Shown here piece after piece: positions 41,821 through 49,951 of a DNA stretch of 64,000 nucleotides. Origin of the DNA: Mangrovicoccus sp. HB161399 (GTDB lineage Bacteria > Pseudomonadota > Alphaproteobacteria > Rhodobacterales > Rhodobacteraceae); contig NZ_JAATVU010000004.1 in NCBI RefSeq assembly GCF_013184745.1, forward strand, positions 62,001 through 126,000. Direction: 5' to 3'. Position 1 is the stretch's first letter. Every line of letters begins with the position of its first letter. Position numbers and translations under genes: made by a program. The notes beneath the pieces are model-generated. The model had not been told where the DNA came from. It ran no database searches and saw only the letters and a list, made by a program, of their open reading frames with translations.

Positions 41821-43767
41821 TCAGTGATCGCGCCGCTTGGGCAGGTAGTCGTCGGTCGTGCGCGGCCGCCGCGGCCCGCCCATCGAGAACGGGTTGCTCT
41901 CGGAATGGTACTGGGCGTTCACCCGGCAGTCGTCGCACATCTGGATCATCCGCAGCTTGTCGCCGCCGAACATCGCGTGGTCCCGCAGCTTCTCCGTGAT
42001 CCGGTCGATGGTGGATTTCACCCCGAAGAGTTTGCCGCATTCGACGCAGGCGAAGGGCTCCTCCTCGTGCAGCACGCGCTGCTCCAGCGCCTCGGGCGTC
42101 AGCAGCAGCCGCGGCGCGAGGGTGATCGCGTCCTCCGGGCAGACCGTCGCGCAGAGCCCGCATTGCAGGCAGGCATCCTCCTGGAAGCGGAGCTGCGGCA
42201 AGTCGGGATTGTCGCCGAGCGCGCCGGAGGGGCAGAGCGAAACGCAGGACAGGCAGAGCGTGCAGGACTCCGTGTCGACCTCCACCGCGCCGTAGGGCGC
42301 GCCAGCGGGCAGCTCCAGGCTTGCCGTCTCCGGGGCCAGCGCGCGCGCCGCCTGGCGGGCGATCTGGCGGCGGGTGCCGATCGGCCGGACCGGTGCTGCG
42401 ACCGGCGCGGGCGCGGTTTCGGCATAGAGCGCGGCGGACATCGCGTCCGGGTCGGGCGTGTCGAGGATCATCACGCGCGCCTGCCCGGCGATGGCCGCGG
42501 CCAGCGCGGCCTGTGCCGCCAGCGCGTCCCGGTCGGCGCCCGGCCCCGGCAGCAGCGTGACCGAGGCGAAGCCCGCCGCCAGCGCGGCCAGCGCCTCGGC
42601 ATGGCCGAAGGCGCCGATCGCCGCCATTTCCAGCGGGACCGCATCGGCGGGCAGCCCGTCGCCGTGGCGCGCCGACAGCCGGATCATCTCGGCGCCGCGG
42701 GCATCATGCACCAGCAGCCGCGGCGCGGTTCCGCCCGCCGCAAGATAGGCCTTCGCCAGCGTCTGCACCCGGCGGAAGGTCAGGTCCACGGGCGGCGCGT
42801 CGTAGCTGACCGCGCCCGAGGGACAGGCCGAGGAACAGGCGCCGCAGCCCGCGCAGATCATCGGATCGACCGCCACATGGTCGCCCGCGGGCGAGATCGC
42901 GCCGGTCGGGCAGAGGTCAAGGCAGCGCGTGCATCCGGTCTGCCCGGCGCGGGAATGCGCGCAGAGCAGCGGTTCGGAGCGGATGTAGAGCGGCTTCTCG
43001 AAGGTGCCGACGAGATGCGAGGCCTCCATCACCGCCGCGGCCACCGCCGGCAGACTGCCCGGATCGGCGCGCAGGTAGCCCTCGCGCTTCTCGTGCGCCG
43101 GGAAGAGCGGCGGCGCGCGGCGCAGGTCGAGGATGATGTCGCAGTCCGAGATGCCGCCGTCTTGCGGTGCGCCCAGGGCGAAGCTGCCGCGGCCGCCGGG
43201 CTCGATCTGGCGCAGCGCGTCGATGGTCACGCGGAACTGGCCGAGGGCGCCCTGCGCCTTGCGCAACCGGCCCTCGATCACGTCGAAGCTGCGGGCGTCG
43301 GGCAGCTCGCCGGCCTCCTCCAGCAGCACGGTCACCCCGAGATGGGGGGCAAGCTGCGCTGCCGCGGCCAGCGCCGCCTCCGGCGCGCCGAGGATCAGGC
43401 ACAGGCCCTCCGAGACCACATCGAGCGATTTCTCCGGTGCAGCGGGCAGAAGCGCCTCTGCCGCCAGGGCGGACATTTTGGGTAGTTTGGAAGCAGGGTC
43501 CGCGCTCCACCCGGCCCGGTCGCGCAGGTCGAGAAGCGGCGCCGGTGCGGTGCCCAGCTCGTCGGCGAGGGCCTCGAAGACCCGCGACTCCTGGGTGCAG
43601 CAGAGCACCGCATTCCCTTGCGTCAATGCCTTTGCCGCCAGCGCTGCCTGGTCGGTGCAGAGTGCCTTGCACGGGGGGGCGACCTCGAGTCCGGTCGCCG
43701 CGGACAGCGCCGCGGCATCGATCGTTTGGCTGCCCATGCAATCGCACGTTATCAGGGTCTTGCTCAC
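41821..43767 (-). CDS. Multi-[4Fe-4S] ferredoxin-like protein of the formate dehydrogenase cluster
   Basis: A 648-aa protein. The GTG at 43767 (VSKTLITCDCMGSQ) sits behind a strong GGGAGGAAACC ribosome binding site, so I prefer it to upstream ATGs. Three perfect CxxCxxCxxxCP motifs occur (ICAGCGACSSACP; CTLCLSCVSLCP; CLQCGLCATVCP), plus an incomplete one (GCTRCLDLCP) and two CxxC pairs near the end (CVECGK, CDDCRV) that may bind zinc. The N-terminal CDCMGSQ/CKALCTDQ/CCTQES part resembles a heterodisulfide-reductase or CoA-thioester type electron module. It is conserved beside this kind of formate dehydrogenase; electron transfer or maturation is inferred. First gene of the minus-strand unit. 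Confidence 0.85.
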   Translation of the reverse strand: MSKTLITCDCMGSQTIDAAALSAATGLEVAPPCKALCTDQAALAAKALTQGNAVLCCTQESRVFEALADELGTAPAPLLDLRDRAGWSADPASKLPKMSALAAEALLPAAPEKSLDVVSEGLCLILGAPEAALAAAAQLAPHLGVTVLLEEAGELPDARSFDVIEGRLRKAQGALGQFRVTIDALRQIEPGGRGSFALGAPQDGGISDCDIILDLRRAPPLFPAHEKREGYLRADPGSLPAVAAAVMEASHLVGTFEKPLYIRSEPLLCAHSRAGQTGCTRCLDLCPTGAISPAGDHVAVDPMICAGCGACSSACPSGAVSYDAPPVDLTFRRVQTLAKAYLAAGGTAPRLLVHDARGAEMIRLSARHGDGLPADAVPLEMAAIGAFGHAEALAALAAGFASVTLLPGPGADRDALAAQAALAAAIAGQARVMILDTPDPDAMSAALYAETAPAPVAAPVRPIGTRRQIARQAARALAPETASLELPAGAPYGAVEVDTESCTLCLSCVSLCPSGALGDNPDLPQLRFQEDACLQCGLCATVCPEDAITLAPRLLLTPEALEQRVLHEEEPFACVECGKLFGVKSTIDRITEKLRDHAMFGGDKLRMIQMCDDCRVNAQYHSESNPFSMGGPRRPRTTDDYLPKRRDH

Positions 43768-43964
43768 GGTTTCCTCCCTGGCAAGCGGCATCGGATCCTC
43801 CCCTCCGCCGCCCGGCTGGACCACCAGCTATCCCCGATTCGCCCTCGCCCACAACTCAATTCCTGGCCCCGGGCCGATGCGCAGCCGCGCGCTGCACGGC
43901 CGCGCCGGTGGCGGTGATTCGGATGCCGCGGCGCAGCACCCGCAGCGCGGCAAATGCTTGCCTT

Positions 43965-43977
43965 GGACAGTTTGTCC
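43965..43977. promoter_or_regulatory. Palindrome GGACA-GTT-TGTCC, candidate operator site 1
   Basis: Perfect 5-3-5 inverted repeat, centre at 43971, 136 bases upstream of the DUF3305 start. With site 2 it shares the frame TGG(A/T)CA-N3-TGTCCCT. Probable binding site of the response regulator encoded at the end of the operon, which has a FIS-type helix-turn-helix; inferred. Confidence 0.55.
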
Positions 43978-44005
43978 CTGCCGGAATCCGCGCTTGCGGC
44001 GGACT

Positions 44006-44018
44006 GGTCAAAATGTCC
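44006..44018. promoter_or_regulatory. Near-palindrome GGTCA-AAA-TGTCC, candidate operator site 2
   Basis: Second copy of the motif with one arm mismatch, centre at 44012. The centre-to-centre distance to site 1 is 41 bp, about four helical turns, so two bound dimers would lie on the same face of the DNA. Lies 95 bases upstream of the DUF3305 start codon. Confidence 0.52.
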
Positions 44019-44106
44019 CTCCGCAGCCCGGGAAAACCGGTTGGCGCGAATTGCCGCTTCCCAGGGCCGAATTACCTGCTTCTATCGGAAAGGGAGGAAG
44101 GACATC

Positions 44107-44670
44107 GTGACAGGCCATCCGAGCAACGACCAGTTCATGCCGGTCGGCGTCGTGCTCCGCCGCACGCCCGGGGTGACCCGATGGGCGAAATGGGCGTGGC
44201 GCGCAGTCGCCGTGCTGCCGGGCGCGGGCCCGGCGCAGTGGCGCGAGCTGCGCCGCCAGGGCGACACGGTCGAATACCATGCCGCCACCGTGCCGCTGGA
44301 ACTCTACCGCGCCGAGACCGAGGCCTATCTGCACGGAATCGCCGCGCGCGCGCCCGCCGTCTACGTCGTGATGCGCAAGGTCACCGGCGAACATCCGTTC
44401 GAGGTTCTGCTCGTCACCGCCTCGCCCTACGAGGCGCAGGACTACTGCGACAGCGGCGAGGACATCGTCGAGAAGGTGCCGATGCCGCCCGGGCTGCTGG
44501 CCTGGGTCGGCGATTTCGTCGGCCGCCACCACCAGGAGGAGGAATTCGTCAAGCGCCGCCGCGACCGGGCCAAGGTGGACGGACGCCAGGACGGGATCGG
44601 CGATCCGCGCATCCCCAAGCCGGGCGACATCTATGCCTCGCCCGCGCTGAAGCGGGAGCGCCTGCAATGA
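44107..44670 (+). CDS. DUF3305 protein of the formate dehydrogenase operon
   Basis: A 187-aa soluble protein. The GTG start at 44107 is chosen because GGGAGGAAGGA lies just upstream and the family begins at this point (VTGHPSNDQFMPVGVVLRR). The conserved GVVLRRTPGVTRWAKWAWRAVAVLPGAGP (in part), the PLELYRAETEAYLHGI segment and the DAYEAQDYCDSGED-like stretch identify DUF3305. The family has no known activity and nearly always sits next to DUF3306 and formate dehydrogenase genes. First gene of the plus-strand operon; its stop overlaps the next start (ATGA). Confidence 0.88.
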   Translation: MTGHPSNDQFMPVGVVLRRTPGVTRWAKWAWRAVAVLPGAGPAQWRELRRQGDTVEYHAATVPLELYRAETEAYLHGIAARAPAVYVVMRKVTGEHPFEVLLVTASPYEAQDYCDSGEDIVEKVPMPPGLLAWVGDFVGRHHQEEEFVKRRRDRAKVDGRQDGIGDPRIPKPGDIYASPALKRERLQ

Positions 44671-45254
44671 CGGATTTCTGGTCCCGCCGGAAGGCCGCCG
44701 TGGCGGCCGAGGCCCATGCCGGGGAGGAGGCGCTGGAAGCGGCCCGCCGGGCGGAAGCCGAGGCCGCGCTCGAGGCGCGCAGCGATGCGGAGCTGCTGGA
44801 GGAGGCCGGGCTGCCGCAGCCCGAGGAGATCACCGGCGGCGAGATGGCCCGGAAATTCCTGGAGGCGCAGCTACCGCGGCGACTGAAGAACCGGGCGCTC
44901 CGGGCGCTGTGGCGGTCGAACCCGGTCCTGGCCTGCCTCGACGGGCTGAACGACTACGACACGGATTTCACCGACGCCGCGACCTGCACGCCGGATCTGA
45001 AGACCACCTACCAGGTCGGCAAGGGGATGCTGGCGCATCTCGAACATGCCGGCCGTGCCAAGGAACCGCCCGCCCCGGCCGCAGCCGTGCCGCCCGGCGA
45101 CGCCGCGGGGCCCGGCATGGCGGAAGCGGAGGAGAGCCCCGCCCCCGCGGCGCCTGACCTGGCCGCGGAGGCGGTCCGCGACGAGACCGATCCCGAAGGA
45201 CCCGCGCTGCCGGCCAGTTCGCGCCGCATGCGGTTCCGCTTCGAGGCCAGCTGA
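44667..45254 (+). CDS. DUF3306 protein of the formate dehydrogenase operon
   Basis: A 195-aa protein. The N-terminus MTDFWSRRKAAVAAE and the central FLEAQLPRRLKNRALRALWRSNPVLACLDGLNDYDTDFT (in parts) are DUF3306 signatures. The N-terminal third is a charged, Ala/Glu-rich helix and the tail is acidic and Pro/Ala-rich, probably disordered. No function is known; co-occurrence with DUF3305 suggests a two-protein maturation or assembly factor. Starts by ATGA overlap with DUF3305 and ends 2 bases before the TorD-like gene. Confidence 0.88.
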   Translation: MTDFWSRRKAAVAAEAHAGEEALEAARRAEAEAALEARSDAELLEEAGLPQPEEITGGEMARKFLEAQLPRRLKNRALRALWRSNPVLACLDGLNDYDTDFTDAATCTPDLKTTYQVGKGMLAHLEHAGRAKEPPAPAAAVPPGDAAGPGMAEAEESPAPAAPDLAAEAVRDETDPEGPALPASSRRMRFRFEAS

Positions 45255-45256
45255 GT

Positions 45257-45889
45257 ATGGAACGCACAGACATGACCGCCGCCCCCGACCTTGCCGCCGC
45301 CCCCCCGATCGCCGGGGAGGACCGGCTGCGCGCCGATCTCTACAATTTCCTCGGGCTGATCCTCGCCCGCCCTGCAGACGGCCTGCTGATCGGCCAGGCC
45401 GCCGGGCTGACGGGCGGAGGCGGTCCGATCGGCGAGGCGGTGTCCGTGCTGGCCAAGGTCGCGCGGATCTCCAAGCCCGCGGCGGTGGAAAGCGAATACA
45501 ACCGGCTGTTCATCGGTCTGGGCCGGGGCGAGCTGCTGCCCTATGCCTCCTACTACATGACCGGCTTCCTCAACGAGAAGCCTTTGGCCGCCCTGCGCCG
45601 GGACATGGCGGCGCTGGGACTGGCGCGCGCCCAAACCGTCTTCGAGCCCGAGGACAACATCGCCTCGCTGATGGAGATGATGGGCGCGATGATCGCCGGG
45701 CGCTTCGGTCCGCCGGTGCCGCTGGCCCGGCAGAAAGACTTTTTTAACCGTCACATCGCTCCATGGGCGGGGCATTTCTTTTCGGATCTCGAAGGCGCGA
45801 AGAACGCGGTCTTCCATGCTCCGGTCGGCCGGCTCGGCCGCGCCTTCATGGAGATCGAGGCAGAGGCCTTCCGGATGAGCGCGGAGTGA
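45257..45889 (+). CDS. TorD/DmsD-family redox enzyme maturation chaperone
   Basis: A 210-aa all-helical protein with TorD-family features: LRADLYNFLGLILARP near the start, VESEYNRLFIGLGRGELLPYASYYMTGF (the E.N.LFIG and PYxSxY motifs), and FFNRHIAPWAGHFFSDLEGA. Such chaperones bind the Tat signal and apo-form of molybdo/tungsto enzymes until cofactor insertion. It should act on the alpha subunit encoded two genes later. An alternative start at Met6 is possible. Confidence 0.92.
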   Translation: MERTDMTAAPDLAAAPPIAGEDRLRADLYNFLGLILARPADGLLIGQAAGLTGGGGPIGEAVSVLAKVARISKPAAVESEYNRLFIGLGRGELLPYASYYMTGFLNEKPLAALRRDMAALGLARAQTVFEPEDNIASLMEMMGAMIAGRFGPPVPLARQKDFFNRHIAPWAGHFFSDLEGAKNAVFHAPVGRLGRAFMEIEAEAFRMSAE

Positions 45890-45939
45890 TCCGCAGGACT
45901 GGCGGGCGACCGCCGCAACGAGGCAGAGGAGGACGTTTC

Positions 45940-46134
45940 ATGTCGGAGAAAGACGGGGAGGCGCCGAGCCGCCGCGGCTTCCTGAAGGCGGCCGCGACCG
46001 CGGCGCCGCTGGCCGCGGTGGCCGTGGCCACCGGTTCGGGGGCCGAGGCCGGGCCCGCCGCGCCCGATCCGGAGTCGAACCGGATCCAGGATACCGCGCA
46101 TACCCGCGCCTATTACGACGCCGCCCGGTTCTGA
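45940..46134 (+). CDS. Small Tat-signal protein of the formate dehydrogenase operon
   Basis: A 64-aa protein. AGAGGAGG lies just upstream of the ATG at 45940. It consists of a twin-arginine signal (SRRGFLKAAATAAPLAAVAVA, in part) and a short tail ending NRIQDTAHTRAYYDAARF. Small proteins with this layout regularly lie just before the alpha subunit of this formate dehydrogenase type. After cleavage only about 25 residues would remain, unless the signal acts as a membrane anchor. Function unknown; perhaps a structural or assembly peptide. Confidence 0.85.
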   Translation: MSEKDGEAPSRRGFLKAAATAAPLAAVAVATGSGAEAGPAAPDPESNRIQDTAHTRAYYDAARF

Positions 46135-46256
46135 CCGGACGGAGGCCGACCCGCCGCGGACGACTGGTTGCGTGACGCCCGACTGTCCGAGGCACCCAAT
46201 AACGCCGAGCAAGCAAGGCACCATGGGGGGCCGCGCACGCTAGGGAGGAGAAACAC

Positions 46257-49235
46257 ATGCTGAGGAAAAAGACCAACGGGGTTGCGCGACGCCCCCAGCG
46301 GACAAGTATCCTTTCCGAAGCCGCGAATGCTTCGGTCGACCGCCGCGCCTTCCTGCGCGGGTCCGGGCTGGCGATCGGGGGGCTCGCGGCGGTGGCCGCA
46401 ACGGGCGGCACCGTGACCCGGGCCGATGCCGCGGAGACGGCCACCGGAGACATCAAGGTCGTGAAGTCCGTCTGCACCCATTGCTCGGTCGGCTGCACCG
46501 TGATCGCCGAGGTGCAGGGCGGCGTCTGGATCGGGCAGGAGCCCGGCTGGGACAGCCCGTTCAACCTGGGCGCCCATTGCGCCAAGGGCGCGTCGGTGCG
46601 CGAGCACGCCCATGGCGAGCGGCGGCTGAAATATCCGATGAAGAAGGTCGGCGGCGAGTGGCAGCGGATCAGCTGGGAGCAGGCGATCGACGAGATCGGC
46701 GACCAGATGATGGCGATCCGCGACAGCTCCGGCCCGGACTCGGTCTACTGGCTGGGCTCGGCCAAGCATTCCAACGAGCAGGCCTACCTGTTCCGCAAGT
46801 TCGCCGCCTACTGGGGCACCAACAACGTCGACCACCAGGCGCGGATCTGCCATTCGACCACAGTTGCGGGCGTGGCGAACACATGGGGCTACGGCGCCAT
46901 GACCAATTCCTACAACGACATCCACAAGTCCCGGGCGATCTTCATCATCGGCGGAAACCCGGCCGAGGCGCATCCCGTGTCGCTGCAGCATGTGCTGAAG
47001 GCGAAGGAGCAGAACAACGCGCCGCTGATCGTCTGCGACCCGCGCTTCACCCGCACCGCCGCCCATGCCGACGAATTCGTCCGCTTCCGTCCCGGCTCGG
47101 ACGTCGCGCTGGTCTGGGGCCTTCTGTGGCATATCTTCGAGAACGGCTGGGAGGACAAGGAGTTCATCCGTTCCCGCGTCTGGGGGATGGACGACATCCG
47201 GGTCGAGGTCGCGAAATGGACGCCCGACGAGGTCGAGCGCGTCACCGGCGTGCCCGGCAGCCAGCTGGAGCGCGTCGCGCGGACGCTGGCCAACAACCGC
47301 CCCGGCACGGTGATCTGGTGCATGGGCGGAACCCAGCACACCAACGGCAACAACAATACCCGGGCCTACTGCATCCTGCAGCTGGCGCTGGGGAACATGG
47401 GCATGGCAGGCGGCGGCACCAACATCTTCCGCGGCCATGACAACGTGCAGGGCGCGACCGACCTGGGCGTGCTTGCCGACACGCTGCCCGGCTACTACGG
47501 CCTGACCGCGGGCGCCTGGGCGCATTGGGCGCGGGTCTGGGACGAGGATCTGGACTGGCTGAAGGGCCGCTTCGCCACGATGAAGGGCAAGGACGGCAAG
47601 GACAAGGAGATGATGGGCCTGACCGGCATCCCGGTCAGCCGCTGGATCGACGGGGTGCTGGAGGCCAAGGAGAACCTGGAGCAGCCCGACAACACCCGCG
47701 CGATGGTGTTCTGGGGCCATGCGCCGAATTCGCAGACCCGCCTGCCCGAGATGAAGACGGCGATGGAGAAGCTCGACCTGCTGGTCGTGGTCGATCCCTA
47801 TCCGACCGTTTCGGCGATCCTGCATGACCGCACCGACAACACCTACCTGCTGCCGGCGTCGACCCAGTTCGAGACCTACGGCTCGGTGACGGCGTCGAAC
47901 CGCTCGCTCCAGTGGCGCGACAAGGTGGTGGAGCCGCTCTTCGAGTCGCTGCCCGACCACGTGATCATGCACAAGTTCGCGGTGAAGTTCGGCTTCGACG
48001 ACCGGCTGTTCCGCAACATCGAGGTCAATGGCGAGGAGCCGCTGATCGAGGATCTGACCCGCGAATTCAACCGCGGCATGTGGACCGTCGGCTATACCGG
48101 CCAGTCGCCGGAGCGGCTCAAGCTGCACATGGAGAACCAGCACACCTTCGACCGCACCACGCTGCGCGCCGTCGGCGGCCCGGCGGACGGCGATTTCTAC
48201 GGCATGCCATGGCCCTGCTGGGGAACGCCGGAAATGAAGCATCCGGGATCGGCCAACCTCTACGACACGTCGCTGCCGGTGAAGGATGGCGGCCTGCCCT
48301 TCCGCGCCCGCTACGGCGTGGAGAGGAACGGCGAGAACCTTCTGGCCGAAGGCTCCTGGACGGCCGGGTCCGAGATCGAGGACGGCTATCCCGAATTCAC
48401 CATGCAGATGCTGATCGACATGGGCTGGGACGGCGACCTGACGCCCTATGAACGGCGGATGATCGAATGGGTGGCGGGCTATGCCGATGCGCGGCCCGAA
48501 ACCGATACCGACCTGGGCGAACAGTCCCATACCGGGCCCTACCCGTCGGACTCAGCCGAGAAGGTCGGCGCGGTGAACTGGAAGACCGACCTCTCTGGCG
48601 GCATCCAGCGCGTCGCGATCGAGCACGGCTGCGCGCCCTACGGCAATGCCAAGGCGCGCTGCGTGGTCTGGACCTTCCCCGACCCGGTGCCGATCCACCG
48701 CGAGCCGCTCTATACCAGCCGCCGCGACCTGGTGGCCGACTACCCGACCTACGAGGACAAGACCTTCTGGCGGGTGCCGACCATGTATGCCTCGATCCAG
48801 AAGAACGACTTCTCGAAGGACTATCCGATCATCCTCACCTCCGGCCGCCTGGTCGAATACGAGGGCGGCGGCGACGAGACCCGGTCGAACCCCTGGCTCG
48901 CGGAGCTGCAGCAGACCATGTTCATCGAGATCAACCCGCGCGATGCCAACAACCTGGGCGTCCGCGACGGCGCGGATGTCTGGGTGGAGGGTCCCGAAGG
49001 CGGCAAGGTCAAGGTGATGGCCATGGTCACGCCGCGGGTGGGCGAGGGCGTGGCCTTCATGCCCTTCCATTTCGGCGGCTATTACGAGGGGCAGGACCTG
49101 CGCTCGAAATACCCCGACGGGGCCGATCCGATCGTGCTGGGCGAGTCCACCAACACCGCGCAGACCTATGGCTACGACTCCGTCACCCAGATGCAGGAGA
49201 CCAAGGCCACCCTCTGCAAGATCATGCCGGCGTAA
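46257..49235 (+). CDS. fdhA: Formate dehydrogenase alpha (catalytic) subunit, Tat-exported, Cys type
   Basis: A 992-aa molybdopterin oxidoreductase. A Tat signal (DRRAFLRGSGLAIGG) opens it. The [4Fe-4S] cysteines are Cys73, Cys76, Cys80 and Cys108. The metal ligand is Cys198, followed by the catalytic His199 in RICHSTTVAGV; no selenocysteine is used. The molybdopterin dinucleotide-binding domain at about 840-990 completes it. It oxidises formate to CO2 with a bis-MGD molybdenum or tungsten centre in the periplasm, passing electrons to the beta subunit. Similar to FdnG/FDH3-type enzymes. A nearby tungstate-type transporter suggests tungsten is possible. Confidence 0.96.
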   Translation: MLRKKTNGVARRPQRTSILSEAANASVDRRAFLRGSGLAIGGLAAVAATGGTVTRADAAETATGDIKVVKSVCTHCSVGCTVIAEVQGGVWIGQEPGWDSPFNLGAHCAKGASVREHAHGERRLKYPMKKVGGEWQRISWEQAIDEIGDQMMAIRDSSGPDSVYWLGSAKHSNEQAYLFRKFAAYWGTNNVDHQARICHSTTVAGVANTWGYGAMTNSYNDIHKSRAIFIIGGNPAEAHPVSLQHVLKAKEQNNAPLIVCDPRFTRTAAHADEFVRFRPGSDVALVWGLLWHIFENGWEDKEFIRSRVWGMDDIRVEVAKWTPDEVERVTGVPGSQLERVARTLANNRPGTVIWCMGGTQHTNGNNNTRAYCILQLALGNMGMAGGGTNIFRGHDNVQGATDLGVLADTLPGYYGLTAGAWAHWARVWDEDLDWLKGRFATMKGKDGKDKEMMGLTGIPVSRWIDGVLEAKENLEQPDNTRAMVFWGHAPNSQTRLPEMKTAMEKLDLLVVVDPYPTVSAILHDRTDNTYLLPASTQFETYGSVTASNRSLQWRDKVVEPLFESLPDHVIMHKFAVKFGFDDRLFRNIEVNGEEPLIEDLTREFNRGMWTVGYTGQSPERLKLHMENQHTFDRTTLRAVGGPADGDFYGMPWPCWGTPEMKHPGSANLYDTSLPVKDGGLPFRARYGVERNGENLLAEGSWTAGSEIEDGYPEFTMQMLIDMGWDGDLTPYERRMIEWVAGYADARPETDTDLGEQSHTGPYPSDSAEKVGAVNWKTDLSGGIQRVAIEHGCAPYGNAKARCVVWTFPDPVPIHREPLYTSRRDLVADYPTYEDKTFWRVPTMYASIQKNDFSKDYPIILTSGRLVEYEGGGDETRSNPWLAELQQTMFIEINPRDANNLGVRDGADVWVEGPEGGKVKVMAMVTPRVGEGVAFMPFHFGGYYEGQDLRSKYPDGADPIVLGESTNTAQTYGYDSVTQMQETKATLCKIMPA

Positions 49236-49247
49236 GGAGCGAAACCC

Positions 49248-49841
49248 ATGGGAAGAGCCAAATTCCTCTGCGATGCCGAACGCTGCATCGAATGCAATGC
49301 CTGCGTCACCGCCTGCAAGAACGAGAACGAGGTGCCCTGGGGCATCAACCGGCGGCGCGTGGTGACGATCCAGGACGGCCAGCCGGGCGAGCGGTCGATC
49401 TCGGTCGCCTGCATGCACTGTTCCGACGCGCCCTGCATGGCCGTCTGTCCGGTGGACTGCTTCTACCAGACCGAGGAAGGCGTTGTGCTGCACTCCAAGG
49501 ACCTGTGCATCGGCTGCGGCTACTGCTTCTACGCCTGCCCCTTCGGCGCGCCGCAGTATCCGCAGGCGGGCAATTTCGGGTCGCGCGGCAAGATGGACAA
49601 GTGCACCTTCTGCAACGGCGGCCCGGAGCCGAACGGCTCTGCCGCAGAGTTCCAGAAATACGGCCGCAACCGGATCGCGGAAGGCAAGCTGCCGATCTGC
49701 GCCGAGATGTGTTCCACAAAGGCGCTGCTGGCGGGAGACGGGGACAAGGTGTCCGAGATCTACCGCGAGCGCGTGGTGGCGCGCGGCTTCGGCTCGGGCG
49801 CCTGGGGCTGGGGCACGGCCTATGACGAGAAGGCGAACTGA
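49248..49841 (+). CDS. fdh3B: Formate dehydrogenase beta (four-cluster ferredoxin) subunit
   Basis: A 197-aa iron-sulfur subunit. Four cysteine groups are visible: CIECNACVTACK, CMHCSDAPCMAVCP, CIGCGYCFYACP and CTFCNGG...CAEMC, enough for four [4Fe-4S] clusters. It lacks the C-terminal membrane helix of E. coli FdnH, as in FDH3-type enzymes. It wires the alpha subunit to the cytochrome b subunit. Starts 12 bases after the alpha stop, with GGAGCG upstream. Confidence 0.95.
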   Translation: MGRAKFLCDAERCIECNACVTACKNENEVPWGINRRRVVTIQDGQPGERSISVACMHCSDAPCMAVCPVDCFYQTEEGVVLHSKDLCIGCGYCFYACPFGAPQYPQAGNFGSRGKMDKCTFCNGGPEPNGSAAEFQKYGRNRIAEGKLPICAEMCSTKALLAGDGDKVSEIYRERVVARGFGSGAWGWGTAYDEKAN

Positions 49842-49951
49842 CGCCTTTCAGGCGGGCCTGCTGGCCTGCCGCTGACGGAACACCCCGCGCGGGGCGGCGC
49901 AGCCGCCGGTCCGCGCGGGCATCCCGTAACGTCCCAACCGGGAGATGACCC

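Larger units (their letters stand above)
43768..44106. promoter_or_regulatory. Central divergent promoter region of the formate dehydrogenase cluster
   Basis: 339 bp between the Fe-S protein gene (minus) and the DUF3305 gene (plus). It holds two near-identical palindromes (separate entries) 41 bp apart, nearer to the plus-strand operon. No sigma54 -24/-12 element (GG-N10-GC in the right context) was convincing. The region should contain the start sites for both halves of the cluster. Confidence 0.6.
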
